NCBI GenBank assembly: GCA_009927255.1
Contig: RFNJ01000096.1
Span: 1 to 41,085, forward strand
From: Pseudomonadota bacterium
GTDB lineage: Bacteria; Pseudomonadota; Alphaproteobacteria; UBA2136; UBA6156
Length of the DNA: 41,085 bases
Direction: 5' to 3'
The position numbers and the translations under genes are program-made. Below, piece after piece: positions 15,576 through 25,776 of the stretch. Below the pieces are notes generated by a model that saw nothing but the letters and a program-made list of their open reading frames with translations, was not told the origin of the DNA and ran no database searches. The first letter of the stretch is position 1. Each line of letters begins with the position of its first letter.

Positions 15576-15719
15576 GGTACTGTTAACAAAGGGAGAATGC
15601 CGAGGCGAAAATGTGGCTTTTCGAGAACCGCAGCGCAGTTTATATATCAATAAATGAGCAGCGTAAGCGCAGAAAAGACACATTTGCAGACCGGCAGGCG
15701 AACCTTTGCTAACAGTACC
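15576..15719 (+). promoter_or_regulatory. L10 leader (rplJ mRNA autoregulatory structure)
   Basis: A long-range stem, 15576-15592 with 15703-15719, pairs 16 of 17 bases (GGTACTGTTAACAAAGG against CCTTTGCTAACAGTACC). It closes a domain with two further helices: TGCCG (15598) with CGGCA (15692), and AAATGTGGCTTTT (15609-15621) with AAAAGACACATTT (15673-15685). An apical region GAGAACCGCAGCGCAG follows. Position just before rplJ and this nested fold fit the L10 leader, where the L10-L12 complex binds and represses translation of rplJL. The start of rplJ lies 22 bases after the closing stem. Confidence 0.75.
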
Positions 15720-15740
15720 GAATCGGAAGGTTATATCTCT

Positions 15741-16256
15741 ATGGATAGAAACCAAAAGCAGGCCTTTATCAGCCAGCTGAATGCCGACCTTGCCCAGGCC
15801 AACGCCCTGGTTGTCGCCCACTATCGCGGCACCACGGTGAAGGAAATCACCGCGCTACGCCGCAGTATGCGTGCCGCCGGTGGCAAGGTACAGGTGGCCA
15901 AAAACCGGCTCGCCAAAATCGCCTTTAAGGGCACTCCGTTTGAAGCTACCGTCAGTTCGCTGATGGTCGGCCCAACCGTGCTTGCCTACAGTGCCGATGC
16001 TGTCGCCGCCGCCAAAATCACCCAAAAGTTCGCCGATGGTAACGATAAGTTCACCATCCTCGGCGGTGCCTTGGGCGAAAAGGCGCTGGATGCCGCAGGC
16101 ATCAAGGCGCTCAGCAGCTTGCCAAGCCTGAACGAACTGCGCGGCAAACTGGTCGGCCTCTTGCAGGCACCGGCCACCAAGCTGGCAGGTATCACGCAAG
16201 CTCCCGCGGGCCAAATCGCTCGTGTGGTCGGCGCTTATGCCACCAAGGCTGCCTAA
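15741..16256 (+). CDS. rplJ: 50S ribosomal protein L10
   Basis: A 171-residue stalk protein that anchors L7/L12 dimers to 23S rRNA. It starts MDRNQKQAFISQLNADLAQANALVVAHYRG and has the helix-binding C-terminus with LQAPATKLAGITQAPAGQIARVV. The ATG at 15741 is chosen because it follows GGAAGG and because residues upstream of it in the open frame are encoded by the L10 leader. It is translated just before rplL (34 bases apart) and is probably autoregulated. Confidence 0.97.
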   Translation: MDRNQKQAFISQLNADLAQANALVVAHYRGTTVKEITALRRSMRAAGGKVQVAKNRLAKIAFKGTPFEATVSSLMVGPTVLAYSADAVAAAKITQKFADGNDKFTILGGALGEKALDAAGIKALSSLPSLNELRGKLVGLLQAPATKLAGITQAPAGQIARVVGAYATKAA

Positions 16257-16290
16257 ATCAACAACTAAACCAACCTAAAGGAAACCTAAA

Positions 16291-16668
16291 ATGTCTACCA
16301 ATCTCAACCAAATCGTCGATCAACTCAGCGCGCTCACCGTCTTGGAAGCCGCCGAACTCAGCAAAATGCTGGAAGAAAAGTGGGGCGTTAGCGCTGCTGC
16401 TCCTGTGGCTGCCGCCGCTCCTGCTGCTGGTGCTGCTGCACCTGCTGCCGAAGCACAAAGCAGCTTCAACGTCATGCTGGCTGCCAGCGGCGACAAGAAA
16501 ATCGACGTCATCAAAGTCGTGCGCGAACTCACCGGCCTGGGCCTGAAGGAAGCGAAGGACCTCGTCGAAGGCGCCCCGCAAATGTTGAAAGAAGGCGTCG
16601 CCAAAAAAGACGCCGAAGAAATGAAGAAAAAGCTGGAAGCCGTCGGCGCCAAAGTCGAACTCAAATAG
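16291..16668 (+). CDS. rplL: 50S ribosomal protein L7/L12
   Basis: A 125-residue factor-binding stalk protein. The N-terminal dimerisation domain ([29 protein letters not shown]) is joined by an Ala/Pro hinge to the C-terminal factor-binding domain with [20 protein letters not shown] and [13 protein letters not shown]. Ribosome site AAAGGAAA lies before the ATG. It is followed by a strong terminator-like hairpin and a 411-base gap before rpoB. Confidence 0.98.
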   Translation: MSTNLNQIVDQLSALTVLEAAELSKMLEEKWGVSAAAPVAAAAPAAGAAAPAAEAQSSFNVMLAASGDKKIDVIKVVRELTGLGLKEAKDLVEGAPQMLKEGVAKKDAEEMKKKLEAVGAKVELK

Positions 16669-16683
16669 TTCGCCTAACGCTAA

Positions 16684-16713
16684 GAACAGGGGCCATCAGG
16701 CCCCTGTTTTTAT
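16684..16713 (+). terminator. Terminator or attenuator after rplL
   Basis: An 8-bp stem CAGGGGCC / GGCCCCTG, loop ATCA, then TTTTTAT. By analogy with E. coli it may be a partial attenuator that sets the ratio of ribosomal to polymerase protein; no separate rpoB promoter was found by eye. Confidence 0.8.
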
Positions 16714-16726
16714 AAAGCAATGCAAA

Positions 16727-16805
16727 GACGGCGTAGCCGTCATCCCACCCCCATGCGCACCCAACTCGTAAAAGCACAAAAGGTTCCCATGGGGGTAGGG
16801 ATCCA
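16727..16805. repeat. REP-like palindromic repeat, second copy with split arms
   Basis: The first hairpin is GACGGC-gta-GCCGTC (16727-16741), the same design as at 6716. It is followed by ATCCCACCCCCATG (16742-16755), which pairs with CATGGGGGTAGGGAT (16788-16802) across a 32-base loop, and the copy ends GGATCCA-like as in the repeat family. It lies in the rplL-rpoB gap. Confidence 0.65.
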
Positions 16806-16860
16806 AGGGGGGCTTGCCCAACTCATACCTACTATCATTTCTCAACAGTATCTCGGTGTC

Positions 16861-16930
16861 ACCCCGGGGCATGGCTGGGCCGATTTTTTTTACTATCAAA
16901 AAATCGGGGTGCCCAGCCTGAGCCCGGGGT
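16861..16930. repeat. 70-bp imperfect palindrome in the rplL-rpoB gap
   Basis: ACCCCGGG (16861-16868) pairs with CCCGGGGT (16923-16930), GGCTGGGC (16873-16880) with GCCCAGCC (16911-16918), and CGATTTTTT (16881-16889) with AAAAAATCG (16898-16906), leaving an 8-base loop and small bulges. As RNA this would be a very stable rod between rplL and rpoB. It could be an RNase III-type processing site or a second inserted repeat. An open frame from 16720 to 17043 runs through both palindromes but has no ribosome site, so I do not call a gene. Confidence 0.65.
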
Positions 16931-17079
16931 TACAAAAACACCTTGACACCCTCCGCCCCCCCCAGCTACAAGCACTCACCACTCTGCTTCAGCACCGTGG
17001 TATGCCTCACGCAGGCATCATGCTCACCGGATTTCAGCGGTAAGCCCCAAAGCATTCAAATATAAAGGGGAAAATAGGC

Positions 17080-20000
17080 ATGTCAACATCGTCCGCACCA
17101 CTCTCGCTCACCGAACGCAAGCGCATCCGCAAAAACTTTGGCAAGCTCGAAAGCGTCGCCCAAATCCCCAACCTGCTGGAAATGCAGCAAGTGTCGTACG
17201 ACCTCTTCTTGGCCGAAAAGCGCCAATCGAAAGAAACCTTCTATACGCTCGACGGCGCCTTCAACAGCATCTTCCCCATGAAAGACAACGCTGGCATCGC
17301 CGAACTCGAATACGTCGGCTACCGCTTGGAAGACCCCAAGTTCGATATCGATGAATGCCGCACCCGCGACCTCACCTTCGCCGCCCCCTGCCGCGCCACC
17401 CTGCGCCTCACCATTTGGGATGTCGACCACACCACCGGCGCTCGCAGCGTCAAAGATATTAAAGAGCAAGAAGTTTACTTGGCCGACGTCCCCCTGATGA
17501 CCCAAAACGGCACCTTCATCGTCAACGGTACCGAACGCGTGGTGGTCAGCCAAATGCAACGCAGCCCCGGCGTGTTCTTCAGTCACGATGAAGGCACCAC
17601 CCACAGCAGCGGCAAGCTGCTGTTCAGCGGCCGCATCATCCCCGTGCGCGGCAGCTGGCTGGATTTCGAATTCGACCACAAAGACAACATTTATGTGCGG
17701 ATAGACCGCAAGCGCAAACTCCCCGCCACCGTCATTCTGCGCGCTTTGGGCCTCAGCACCCAACAAATCCTCGATACCTACTACGACAAAGTCAGCGTCC
17801 GTGTCACCGCTGGCAAAGCGAAGCCAAAAGCCAAGGTAGAGGAACAACCAGCCGAAGAACCCAAAACCAAAAAAGGCAGCAAAGCCGCCAAGGCCAAAAA
17901 AGTTGAGGCGAAAGCCGAAACCCCAGCGAAGGCTGGGGGCAGCAAAGCCGCCAAACCAAAATCAGTCAAAGCCAAAAAAGCCGTCACCGAAGCCGTTGAA
18001 CTCACTGGCACCTACGCCCTGGCGTTCGAACCGATGTTCTACGAAGGCGTTAAATTGATGGCCGACTTGGTCGATGCCGACAAAGGCAAAGTGATTGCCG
18101 AAGCCGGTAAAAAGCCAACCCGCCGCCAAATCAAGCAAGCGCAAGAATCCGGCGTCAAGTGGGTCGTCCAAACCACCGAAGACCTCAAAGGCCGCTTCTT
18201 GGCCCAAGAGCTGACTGATAAAGAAACCGGCGAAGTCCTGTTCGACGCCGGCAGCGAAATCACCGACCAAGTCCTCGCCGCAGTCGAAAAGTTGGGCCTG
18301 AAGGAATTCAAAATCCTCAAAATCGACCACTTGAACGTCGGCGCCTACATCCGCAACACCCTGCAAATCGATAAAACCAGCACCCCCGAAGAAGCGCTGG
18401 TGGAAGTCTATAAAGTGATGCGCCCCGGCGAACCACCCACGGTAGAAACCAGCACCAAGCTGTTCAATAGCCTGTTCTTCGACGCCGACAAGTTCGACCT
18501 GTCCGCCGTCGGCCGCATGAAAATGAACGCCCGCTTCGGCCTCAAAACCCCCGACGACGTCAAAATCCTCAAAAAGGAAGACCTCATCGAAACCCTCCGC
18601 GCCTTGCACCGCATCAAGGATGGGCTGGAGCCCGTGGACGACATCGACCATTTGGGCAACCGCCGCGTGCGTCTGGTGGGCGAATTGATGGAAAACCAAG
18701 TCCGCATCGGCCTCCTGCGCATGGAACGTTCGGTGAAGGAACGCATGGGCAGCACCGAAATCGGCAACATGATGCCCAACGACCTCATCAACAGCCGTCC
18801 GCTGTCGGCAGCCCTGCGCGAATTCTTCGCTGGTAGCCAGCTGTCCCAATTTATGGACCAAACCAACCCACTGTCCGAAGTCACCCACAAGCGCCGCTTG
18901 TCAGCCCTCGGCCCAGGTGGTCTCACCCGCGAACGTGCTGGGTTTGAAGTCCGCGACGTGCACACCACCCACTATGGCCGCATCTGTCCGGTGGAAACGC
19001 CCGAAGGTCCAAACATCGGTCTTATCAACAGCTTGGCTACCTACGCCCGCATCAATAAGTACGGCTTTATTGAAACCCCGTACCGCAAGGTGGAAAACGG
19101 TAAAGTCACCGATAAAGTGGTGTATATGTCCGCCATCGAAGAAGGCCGCGAAGTGGTCGCCCAAGCGAACACCGAACTCACCGACAAAGGCCAAATCAAA
19201 GATGACTTCGTGGTCAGCCGCAAACAAGGCGAAACCTTGTTAATTCCCAAGGCCGAAGTCACCTACATGGACGTCTCGCCCAAGCAAGTGGTCTCCATCG
19301 CCGCCGCCCTGATTCCCTTCTTGGAACACGACGACGCCAACCGCGCGCTGATGGGCAGTAACATGCAACGCCAAGCCGTGCCCTTGGTGCGGACTGACGC
19401 CCCGCTGGTCGGCACCGGCATGGAAGCAACTGTCGCGAAGGACAGCGGCATCACCACCGTCGCCAAACGCAACGGTGTGGTGGATAGCGTCGACGGCTCG
19501 CGTATCGTGGTGCGCGCCACGTCCGATGTCCAAGCTGGCCAAAGCGGTGTCGATATCTACCGCCTCACCAAGTTCCAACGCTCCAACCAATCCAGCTGCC
19601 TCAACCAAAAGGCACTGGTCCGCGCAGGCGACGTGGTCAAAAAAGGCGATGTCCTCGCCGACGGCCCCAGCACCGATTTGGGCGAACTCGCATTAGGCCG
19701 CAACGTGGTCGTCGCCTTCATGCCCTGGAACGGCTATAACTTCGAAGACAGTATCCTCATCTCCGAGCGCATCGTCCGCGAAGACATCTTCACCTCCATC
19801 CACATCGATGAATTCGAAGTGATGGCGCGCGATACCAAACTCGGCAGCGAAGAAATCACCCGCGACATCCCGAATGTGGGCGAAGAAGGCCTGCGCAATA
19901 TCGATGAAGCAGGCATCATCCGCGTGGGTGCAGAAGTCAACGCAGGCGATATCTTGGTCGGTAAAATCACCCCCAAAGGCGAAAGCCCGATGACGCCAGA

Positions 20001-21522
20001 AGAAAAACTGCTGCGCGCCATCTTCGGTGAAAAAGCCGCCGACGTCCGCGACACCTCCCTGCGCCTCAGCCCCGGGCTGAACGGTACAGTAGTTGGCGTC
20101 AAAATCTTCAACCGTCGCGGTGCTGAAAAAGACACCCGCACGTTGGAAATCGAAGAAGCCGAAATCGCCAAACTCACCAAAGATACCGACGACGAACGCC
20201 GGGTCTTGGAAGGCGACGCTTTCGACCGCCTGAAGAAGCTGCTGGTCGGCAAAAAGGCCGATGCCCCCGCCAAAGGTAAAAAGTCCGCAATTGCTAAGGG
20301 CAAAACCATCACCGTCGACATGCTGGAAGACATGAAGCCTGCCGAATGGTGGACGATCAGCGTGGCCGATGACAAAGCCCAAAAGCAAATCGAAGCCCTG
20401 CGCGCCAACTTGGATAAATCCCTGTCCGCCCTGCGCAAACGCTTCGATGAAAAAACCAGTAAAATCCGCCAAGCCGATGAACTGCCCCCCGGCGTGCTGA
20501 AAATGGTCAAAGTCTTCGTGGCGGTTAAGCGTAAGCTGCAACCCGGCGATAAAATGGCGGGCCGCCACGGTAACAAAGGCGTGATTTCCAAGGTCAACCC
20601 CATCGAAGACATGCCGTTCCTCGAAGATGGCCGTCCCGTCGATATGGTGCTGAACCCCTTGGGCGTGCCAAGCCGCATGAACGTCGGCCAAATCTTGGAA
20701 GCGCACTTCGGGTGGGCTGCCTATAGTGTGGGCCGTAAAATTGCTGCCCTGCTGGCCGAAGCCAACCAAGGCAAGAAGCCAAACACCAAAGAGCTGCGCA
20801 GCTATCTGTCCGAACTCTACGACAGCAAAGAAACCAGCAAATCGCTGAACGACCTCGACGATGCCGAACTGCTGGAAATGGCCCGCAACCTCAGCAAAGG
20901 CCTGCCCGTCGCCTGCCCGGTGTTCGACGGCGCCAGCGAAGAAGCCATCACCAACCTGCTGAAGGAAGGCGGCTGTGATGTCTCTGGTAAAACCCAACTG
21001 TTCGATGGCCGCACCGGCGATGCTTACGAACAAAAAAGCACCGTCGGCGTCATGTACATGCTCAAGCTGCACCACTTGGTGGATGAAAAAATCCACGCCC
21101 GCAGCATCGGGCCCTACAGCCTCGTCACCCAGCAACCGTTGGGCGGTAAGGCGCAGTTCGGTGGTCAGCGCTTCGGGGAAATGGAAGTCTGGGCCCTCCA
21201 AGCCTACGGTGCTTCCTACACCCTGCAAGAAATGCTCACCATCAAGTCGGATGACGTCTCAGGCCGTACCAAAACCTACGAAGCCATCGTGCGCGGCGAA
21301 ACCAACTTCGAAGCCGGCGTGCCCGAAAGCTTCAACGTGCTGGTCAAGGAAATCCAAGCCTTGGGCCTCAACGTGGAGCTTATGGAGACAGGGCAGGGGC
21401 CAGACCTCCGCACCGATATCGGCCGCCAACCCACCACGCCAAGCCTGCTCGGCGCCACCGGCAACACGCCTCCCAAGCGTAGCCGCCCGGGCCTGCACAA
21501 GCTGAACGACTACAACGCCTAA
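17080..21522 (+). CDS. rpoB: DNA-directed RNA polymerase subunit beta, with Lys/Ala-rich linker
   Basis: The 1480-residue beta subunit, about 100 longer than typical alphaproteobacterial RpoB. Ribosome site GGGGAAAA precedes the ATG. The rifampicin region [17 protein letters not shown] (from about residue 585) keeps Asp, His and Ser at the main resistance positions, so no rifampicin-resistance change is obvious. [26 protein letters not shown] and [20 protein letters not shown] are intact. The extra length is mainly at residues about 245-305, a repetitive Lys/Ala/Glu/Pro stretch (for example [16 protein letters not shown]) in the beta2/lineage-insert region. A palindrome core is embedded at 17921-17938. 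A second insert with [19 protein letters not shown] lies near residue 1060. It ends in a tail [14 protein letters not shown] and is followed 18 bases later by rpoC. Confidence 0.98.
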   Translation: MSTSSAPLSLTERKRIRKNFGKLESVAQIPNLLEMQQVSYDLFLAEKRQSKETFYTLDGAFNSIFPMKDNAGIAELEYVGYRLEDPKFDIDECRTRDLTFAAPCRATLRLTIWDVDHTTGARSVKDIKEQEVYLADVPLMTQNGTFIVNGTERVVVSQMQRSPGVFFSHDEGTTHSSGKLLFSGRIIPVRGSWLDFEFDHKDNIYVRIDRKRKLPATVILRALGLSTQQILDTYYDKVSVRVTAGKAKPKAKVEEQPAEEPKTKKGSKAAKAKKVEAKAETPAKAGGSKAAKPKSVKAKKAVTEAVELTGTYALAFEPMFYEGVKLMADLVDADKGKVIAEAGKKPTRRQIKQAQESGVKWVVQTTEDLKGRFLAQELTDKETGEVLFDAGSEITDQVLAAVEKLGLKEFKILKIDHLNVGAYIRNTLQIDKTSTPEEALVEVYKVMRPGEPPTVETSTKLFNSLFFDADKFDLSAVGRMKMNARFGLKTPDDVKILKKEDLIETLRALHRIKDGLEPVDDIDHLGNRRVRLVGELMENQVRIGLLRMERSVKERMGSTEIGNMMPNDLINSRPLSAALREFFAGSQLSQFMDQTNPLSEVTHKRRLSALGPGGLTRERAGFEVRDVHTTHYGRICPVETPEGPNIGLINSLATYARINKYGFIETPYRKVENGKVTDKVVYMSAIEEGREVVAQANTELTDKGQIKDDFVVSRKQGETLLIPKAEVTYMDVSPKQVVSIAAALIPFLEHDDANRALMGSNMQRQAVPLVRTDAPLVGTGMEATVAKDSGITTVAKRNGVVDSVDGSRIVVRATSDVQAGQSGVDIYRLTKFQRSNQSSCLNQKALVRAGDVVKKGDVLADGPSTDLGELALGRNVVVAFMPWNGYNFEDSILISERIVREDIFTSIHIDEFEVMARDTKLGSEEITRDIPNVGEEGLRNIDEAGIIRVGAEVNAGDILVGKITPKGESPMTPEEKLLRAIFGEKAADVRDTSLRLSPGLNGTVVGVKIFNRRGAEKDTRTLEIEEAEIAKLTKDTDDERRVLEGDAFDRLKKLLVGKKADAPAKGKKSAIAKGKTITVDMLEDMKPAEWWTISVADDKAQKQIEALRANLDKSLSALRKRFDEKTSKIRQADELPPGVLKMVKVFVAVKRKLQPGDKMAGRHGNKGVISKVNPIEDMPFLEDGRPVDMVLNPLGVPSRMNVGQILEAHFGWAAYSVGRKIAALLAEANQGKKPNTKELRSYLSELYDSKETSKSLNDLDDAELLEMARNLSKGLPVACPVFDGASEEAITNLLKEGGCDVSGKTQLFDGRTGDAYEQKSTVGVMYMLKLHHLVDEKIHARSIGPYSLVTQQPLGGKAQFGGQRFGEMEVWALQAYGASYTLQEMLTIKSDDVSGRTKTYEAIVRGETNFEAGVPESFNVLVKEIQALGLNVELMETGQGPDLRTDIGRQPTTPSLLGATGNTPPKRSRPGLHKLNDYNA
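17921..17938. repeat. Palindromic repeat core inside rpoB
   Basis: CCCCAGC-gaag-GCTGGGG, a perfect 7-bp stem with the same GAAG loop as the second hairpin of the intergenic repeat at 6734-6747. It is read in frame as TPAKAGG (residues about 280-286) within the Lys/Ala-rich linker. It stands out because the surrounding linker codons are A-rich. Confidence 0.6.
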
Positions 21523-21540
21523 ACGGAAGGGATAGAAACC

Positions 21541-24500
21541 ATGCGCCCCGCGAATAATATCATGAACATGTTCCAGCAACCGGTGGTCAAGCAGTTCGAT
21601 GCCCTGCGCATCGCGCTCTCCAGCCCCGAGCAAATCCGCGCCCAATCCTTCGGCGAAGTCAAAAAGCCCGAAACGATTAACTACCGCACCTTCAAGCCCG
21701 AGCACGGCGGCCTGTTCTGCGCCCGCATCTTTGGGCCAGTGAAGGACTACGAATGCTTGTGTGGCAAGTATAAGCGCATGAAGCACCGCGGTATCGTCTG
21801 CGAAAAATGCGGTGTGGAAGTGATTGAAAGCAAAGTCCGCCGCGAACGCATGGGCCACATCGAACTGGCCGCACCGGTGGCGCATATTTGGTTCCTCAAG
21901 CTGCTCCCCAGCCGCATGGCCGCCTTGCTTGAAATGACGCTGAAGGACTTGGAAGCGATTCTCTACTTCGAAAAATGGGTCGTCACCGAACCGGGCATGA
22001 CAACCCTGTCCAAAGGCCAGCTGATTAACGAAGAAGAGTTTTACCAAGCCGCCGAACAATTCGGCGAAGACAGCTTCACCGCACAAATCGGTGCCGAAGC
22101 CCTGCGCGCCATGCTGCAAGGGATGAACCTGCCGGAACTACAGGCCGAACTCTCCGCCCAACTGACTGAAGACGTGTCAGACATGAAGCGCAAAAAAATC
22201 GTCAAGCGCCTCAAAATGATTAACGCTTTCCTCGAAAGCGGCAACAAGCCCGAATGGATGGTGATGGACACCATCCCGGTATTGCCACCCGAACTGCGCC
22301 CCTTGGTGCCACTCGACGGCGGCCGCTTTGCGACCAGCGACCTCAACGACCTCTACCGCCGCGTCGTCAACCGTAACAACCGCCTCAAGCGCTTGATAGA
22401 GCTGCGCGCGCCCGAAATCATCGTCCGCAACGAAAAGCGGATGCTGCAAGAGTCAGTCGATGCCCTGTTCGACAACGGCCGCCGTGGCCGCGTCATCACC
22501 GGCGCCAACAAGCGCCCGCTCAAGTCCTTGGCCGATATGCTCAAAGGCAAATCTGGCCGCTTCCGCCAAAACTTGCTCGGTAAACGCGTCGACTACTCTG
22601 GCCGTTCGGTTATTACCGTGGGACCAGACCTCCTGCTCCACCAGTGCGGCCTGCCCAAAACCATGGCGCTGGAACTCTTCAAACCGTTCATCTACCACAA
22701 GCTGGAAATGCGCGGCGAAGCCACCACCATCAAAGCCGCCAAAAAAATGGTGGAACGCAAAGAAGATGTGGTGTGGGACGTTCTGGAAGAAGTCATCCGC
22801 GAACACCCCGTGCTCCTCAACCGCGCCCCAACTCTGCACCGTCTCGGTATCCAAGCGTTCGAACCGAAGCTGATCGAAGGCAAAGCCATCCAACTGCACC
22901 CGCTGGTCACCACGGCTTTCAACGCGGACTTCGACGGCGACCAAATGGCCGTCCACGTGCCGCTCAGTCTGGAAGCCCAAATCGAAGCCCGCGTGCTGAT
23001 GATGTCCACCAACAACATCCTCAAACCCGCCGACGGCAAACCGGTGATTGTGCCAAGCCAAGACATGATTCTCGGCCTGTACTGGATTTCACTGGCCCGC
23101 TTCAATGAACCGGGTGAGAACGGCGCCTACGCCGACCTCGGCGAAATCGAGCACGCCCTGATGTCCAAAGCCGTCAGCCTGCACACCCGCATCAAGTACC
23201 GCTTCAAGGGCAAAACCTACGAAACCTCGGTCGGCCGCGCCTACTTGGCCAGCATCCTGCCCATGGGTCAAAATGGCCAATCGCTGCCCTTCAGCCTGAT
23301 CAATAAAGTGATGACCAAAAAGGAAGTCGGTAAGCTCATCCACGAGGTCTACCTGGCCTGCGGTCAAAAGGAAACCTGCATCTTCGCCGATAAGCTGATG
23401 CAACTCGGCTTCCGCTTCGCCGCCAAAGTCGGTATTAGCTTTGGTAAGAATGACATGGTCGTCCCTGCCGACAAAGCCAAAATGGTCAAACACGCTGAAG
23501 ACGAAGTCCACAAGTTCGAACGTCAGTACCAAGACGGCCTCATCACCGCCGGCGAAAAATTCAACAAAGTTATCGATATCTGGCAGCGCACGTCGGATGC
23601 CATTAAGGATAACATGATGAAAGCCATCGGCGACCAACCGCTGAGCGTCGGCAAGGGTAAAGACGCCAAGCAAGTCACCCAGCCCAGCGTCAACCCCATC
23701 TACATGATGGCAACCTCCGGCGCCCGTGGTTCAGTGGCCCAGATGCGTCAGTTGGCCGGGATGCGCGGCCTCATGGCCAAACCAAATGGCGAGTTTATCG
23801 AAACGCCCATCACCGCCAACTTCCGCGAAGGCCTCACCGTGCTGCAATACTTCATCAGTACCCACGGTGCCCGTAAAGGTCTGTCGGATACCGCGCTTAA
23901 AACCGCCAACGCCGGTTACCTCACCCGCCGTCTGGTGGATGCCGCACAAGACTGCGTCATCACCAGCCAAGACTGCGGCACCGAGCGCTTCATCTGGGCG
24001 GCGGATATCACCCAAGCCGGCAACGTCATGGAAACCATGGCCGAGCGTATCTTGGGTCGCACCGTGGCGCACGACGTGCTGCACCCCAGCACCGGCGCGC
24101 TGCTCATCAGCCGTAACAATATCGTCGATGAAGCCAAGGCGACCGAAATCGAAAACGCCGGTATCGAACGGGTCGCCATCCGCAGCCCGCTCACTTGCGA
24201 CAATACCGACGGCATCTGCGCCCATTGCTACGGCCGCGATATGGCCCGCAGCACGCCCGTCACTCTGGGCGAAGCGGTGGGTGTGATTGCCGCCCAGTCC
24301 ATCGGCGAACCCGGCACCCAGCTCACCATGCGGACTTTCCACATCGGTGGTGCCGCCTCGGCGTCAACTGCCCAAAGCAAGGTGGAAGCCAGCAAGGATG
24401 GCGTCGTGCAACTGCCCGAAGTCCTCAACACCATCACCAACAGCAACGGCGAAGCCATCGTGATGTCGCGGAATGCCGAACTGACGGTGAACGACGAAAC

Positions 24501-25698
24501 CGGCCGCACCCGTGAAAGCTTCAAGCTGCCTTACGGTGCCCGCCTGCTGGTCAAAAACGGCGCCAAGGTCAAGTCCGCGCAAACACTGGCCGATTGGGAT
24601 CCCTATACCATCCCCATCATCGTCGAAGCCGCCGGAACCGTGCAATTCCTCGACCTTCAAGAGGGTGTCACCATGCGCGAACAAACCGATGAAACCAGCG
24701 GTATCAGCAGCCGCGTGGTGCTCAACTGGAAAGAAACCGCCCGCGCAGTGGATATGAAACCCAGCATCGTCCTGATGTCGGGTAAGGGCAAAAAGTCGGA
24801 AGTGGTGAATCTGCCCAACGGCTCCAAGGCGGTCTACGCCCTGCCGGTCGGCGCCATCCTCACGGTGGAAGACGGTCAAGACATCCAAGCGGGTGACATC
24901 ATCGCCCGGATGCCCAAGGAAGCCCTGAAGTCGAAGGACATCACCGGTGGTCTGCCCCGCGTTGCGGAACTGTTCGAAGCCCGCAAACCGAAAGACAGCG
25001 CCATCCTCAACGAAGTCCCCGGCACCGTCAGTTTTGGGAAGGACTTGAAGGGCAAGCGCCGCATCTTGGTCACCACCAAGGCTGAAGACGGCACCGAAGA
25101 CCAACGCGAATATCTGGTGCCAAAAGGCATCCACCTGAACGTCCGCGACGGCGATTACATCGAAGCTGGCGAAATGCTGGTGGAAGGCGCCATCGACCCT
25201 CGCGACATCCTCAAGGCGCAAGGTATCGAAGCACTGGCCGACTACATGATCACCCAAATCCAGGAAGTCTACCGCCTGCAAGGTGTGGCAATTAACGATA
25301 AACACATCGAAGTGATTATCCGCCAAATGCTGCAAAAGGTGATGATCACCAAGCCGGGCGAAAGCACCTTCGTGAATGGCGAAATGGCCGACCTGTTCGA
25401 AGTGCGCGAAGAAAACGCCAAGCTGATCCAAGCTGGCAAAGTCCCTGCGGACTACGAACTGCACCTGCAAGGTATCACCAAGGCGTCACTCACCACCCGC
25501 AGCTTCATCAGCGCCGCGTCGTTCCAAGAAACCACGCGCGTGCTCACCGAAGCCGCAACCCTGGGCAAGCAAGACAACCTCAATGGCCTCAAAGAAAACG
25601 TCATTGTCGGTCGCCTCATCCCGGCAGGTACAGGCCGAATGCTCCGCCACATGCGCGCCGGCCAACTGGCCAAGGACGTTACTCCAACCATCGAGTAA
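21541..25698 (+). CDS. rpoC: DNA-directed RNA polymerase subunit beta'
   Basis: The 1385-residue catalytic subunit, normal length for the class. The N-terminal zinc ribbon has [19 protein letters not shown] (Cys72, 74, 87, 90). The active-site magnesium loop NADFDGD is at residues 461-467. The second zinc site includes [11 protein letters not shown]. Trigger-loop and bridge-helix regions ([25 protein letters not shown], split here only by description) are intact. The ribosome site is a weak GGAAGGGATAG. It is translated directly after rpoB and followed by a terminator, so the rpo operon ends here and does not continue into rpsL. Confidence 0.98.
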   Translation: MRPANNIMNMFQQPVVKQFDALRIALSSPEQIRAQSFGEVKKPETINYRTFKPEHGGLFCARIFGPVKDYECLCGKYKRMKHRGIVCEKCGVEVIESKVRRERMGHIELAAPVAHIWFLKLLPSRMAALLEMTLKDLEAILYFEKWVVTEPGMTTLSKGQLINEEEFYQAAEQFGEDSFTAQIGAEALRAMLQGMNLPELQAELSAQLTEDVSDMKRKKIVKRLKMINAFLESGNKPEWMVMDTIPVLPPELRPLVPLDGGRFATSDLNDLYRRVVNRNNRLKRLIELRAPEIIVRNEKRMLQESVDALFDNGRRGRVITGANKRPLKSLADMLKGKSGRFRQNLLGKRVDYSGRSVITVGPDLLLHQCGLPKTMALELFKPFIYHKLEMRGEATTIKAAKKMVERKEDVVWDVLEEVIREHPVLLNRAPTLHRLGIQAFEPKLIEGKAIQLHPLVTTAFNADFDGDQMAVHVPLSLEAQIEARVLMMSTNNILKPADGKPVIVPSQDMILGLYWISLARFNEPGENGAYADLGEIEHALMSKAVSLHTRIKYRFKGKTYETSVGRAYLASILPMGQNGQSLPFSLINKVMTKKEVGKLIHEVYLACGQKETCIFADKLMQLGFRFAAKVGISFGKNDMVVPADKAKMVKHAEDEVHKFERQYQDGLITAGEKFNKVIDIWQRTSDAIKDNMMKAIGDQPLSVGKGKDAKQVTQPSVNPIYMMATSGARGSVAQMRQLAGMRGLMAKPNGEFIETPITANFREGLTVLQYFISTHGARKGLSDTALKTANAGYLTRRLVDAAQDCVITSQDCGTERFIWAADITQAGNVMETMAERILGRTVAHDVLHPSTGALLISRNNIVDEAKATEIENAGIERVAIRSPLTCDNTDGICAHCYGRDMARSTPVTLGEAVGVIAAQSIGEPGTQLTMRTFHIGGAASASTAQSKVEASKDGVVQLPEVLNTITNSNGEAIVMSRNAELTVNDETGRTRESFKLPYGARLLVKNGAKVKSAQTLADWDPYTIPIIVEAAGTVQFLDLQEGVTMREQTDETSGISSRVVLNWKETARAVDMKPSIVLMSGKGKKSEVVNLPNGSKAVYALPVGAILTVEDGQDIQAGDIIARMPKEALKSKDITGGLPRVAELFEARKPKDSAILNEVPGTVSFGKDLKGKRRILVTTKAEDGTEDQREYLVPKGIHLNVRDGDYIEAGEMLVEGAIDPRDILKAQGIEALADYMITQIQEVYRLQGVAINDKHIEVIIRQMLQKVMITKPGESTFVNGEMADLFEVREENAKLIQAGKVPADYELHLQGITKASLTTRSFISAASFQETTRVLTEAATLGKQDNLNGLKENVIVGRLIPAGTGRMLRHMRAGQLAKDVTPTIE

Positions 25699-25715
25699 CA
25701 CCCCAAACCAGCCCA

Positions 25716-25752
25716 AAGAAACGGCCCCACAAGGGCCGTTTCTTTTATTAAA
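25716..25752 (+). terminator. Terminator of the rpoBC operon
   Basis: A long stem AAGAAACGGCCC / GGGCCGTTTCTT with a 5-base loop, followed by TTATT. It stands before the convergent lpxC. Confidence 0.9.
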
Positions 25753-25776
25753 AAAACTATTGCTCTCAGGGTGAGT

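Noticed and set aside
16720-17043. 107-residue ORF between rplL and rpoB
   Set aside because: It runs through both palindromic elements, has no ribosome site, and its codons mirror the repeat arms. The last 35 residues look protein-like, so a decayed gene cannot be excluded.
18832-18910. Rifampicin-resistance change in RpoB (Thr at the position of E. coli Asn518)
   Set aside because: The main resistance positions are wild type, and this single residue may vary naturally between lineages.
19693-21228. 511-residue minus-strand ORF opposite rpoB
   Set aside because: Antisense shadow of rpoB with no ribosome site and low-complexity composition.
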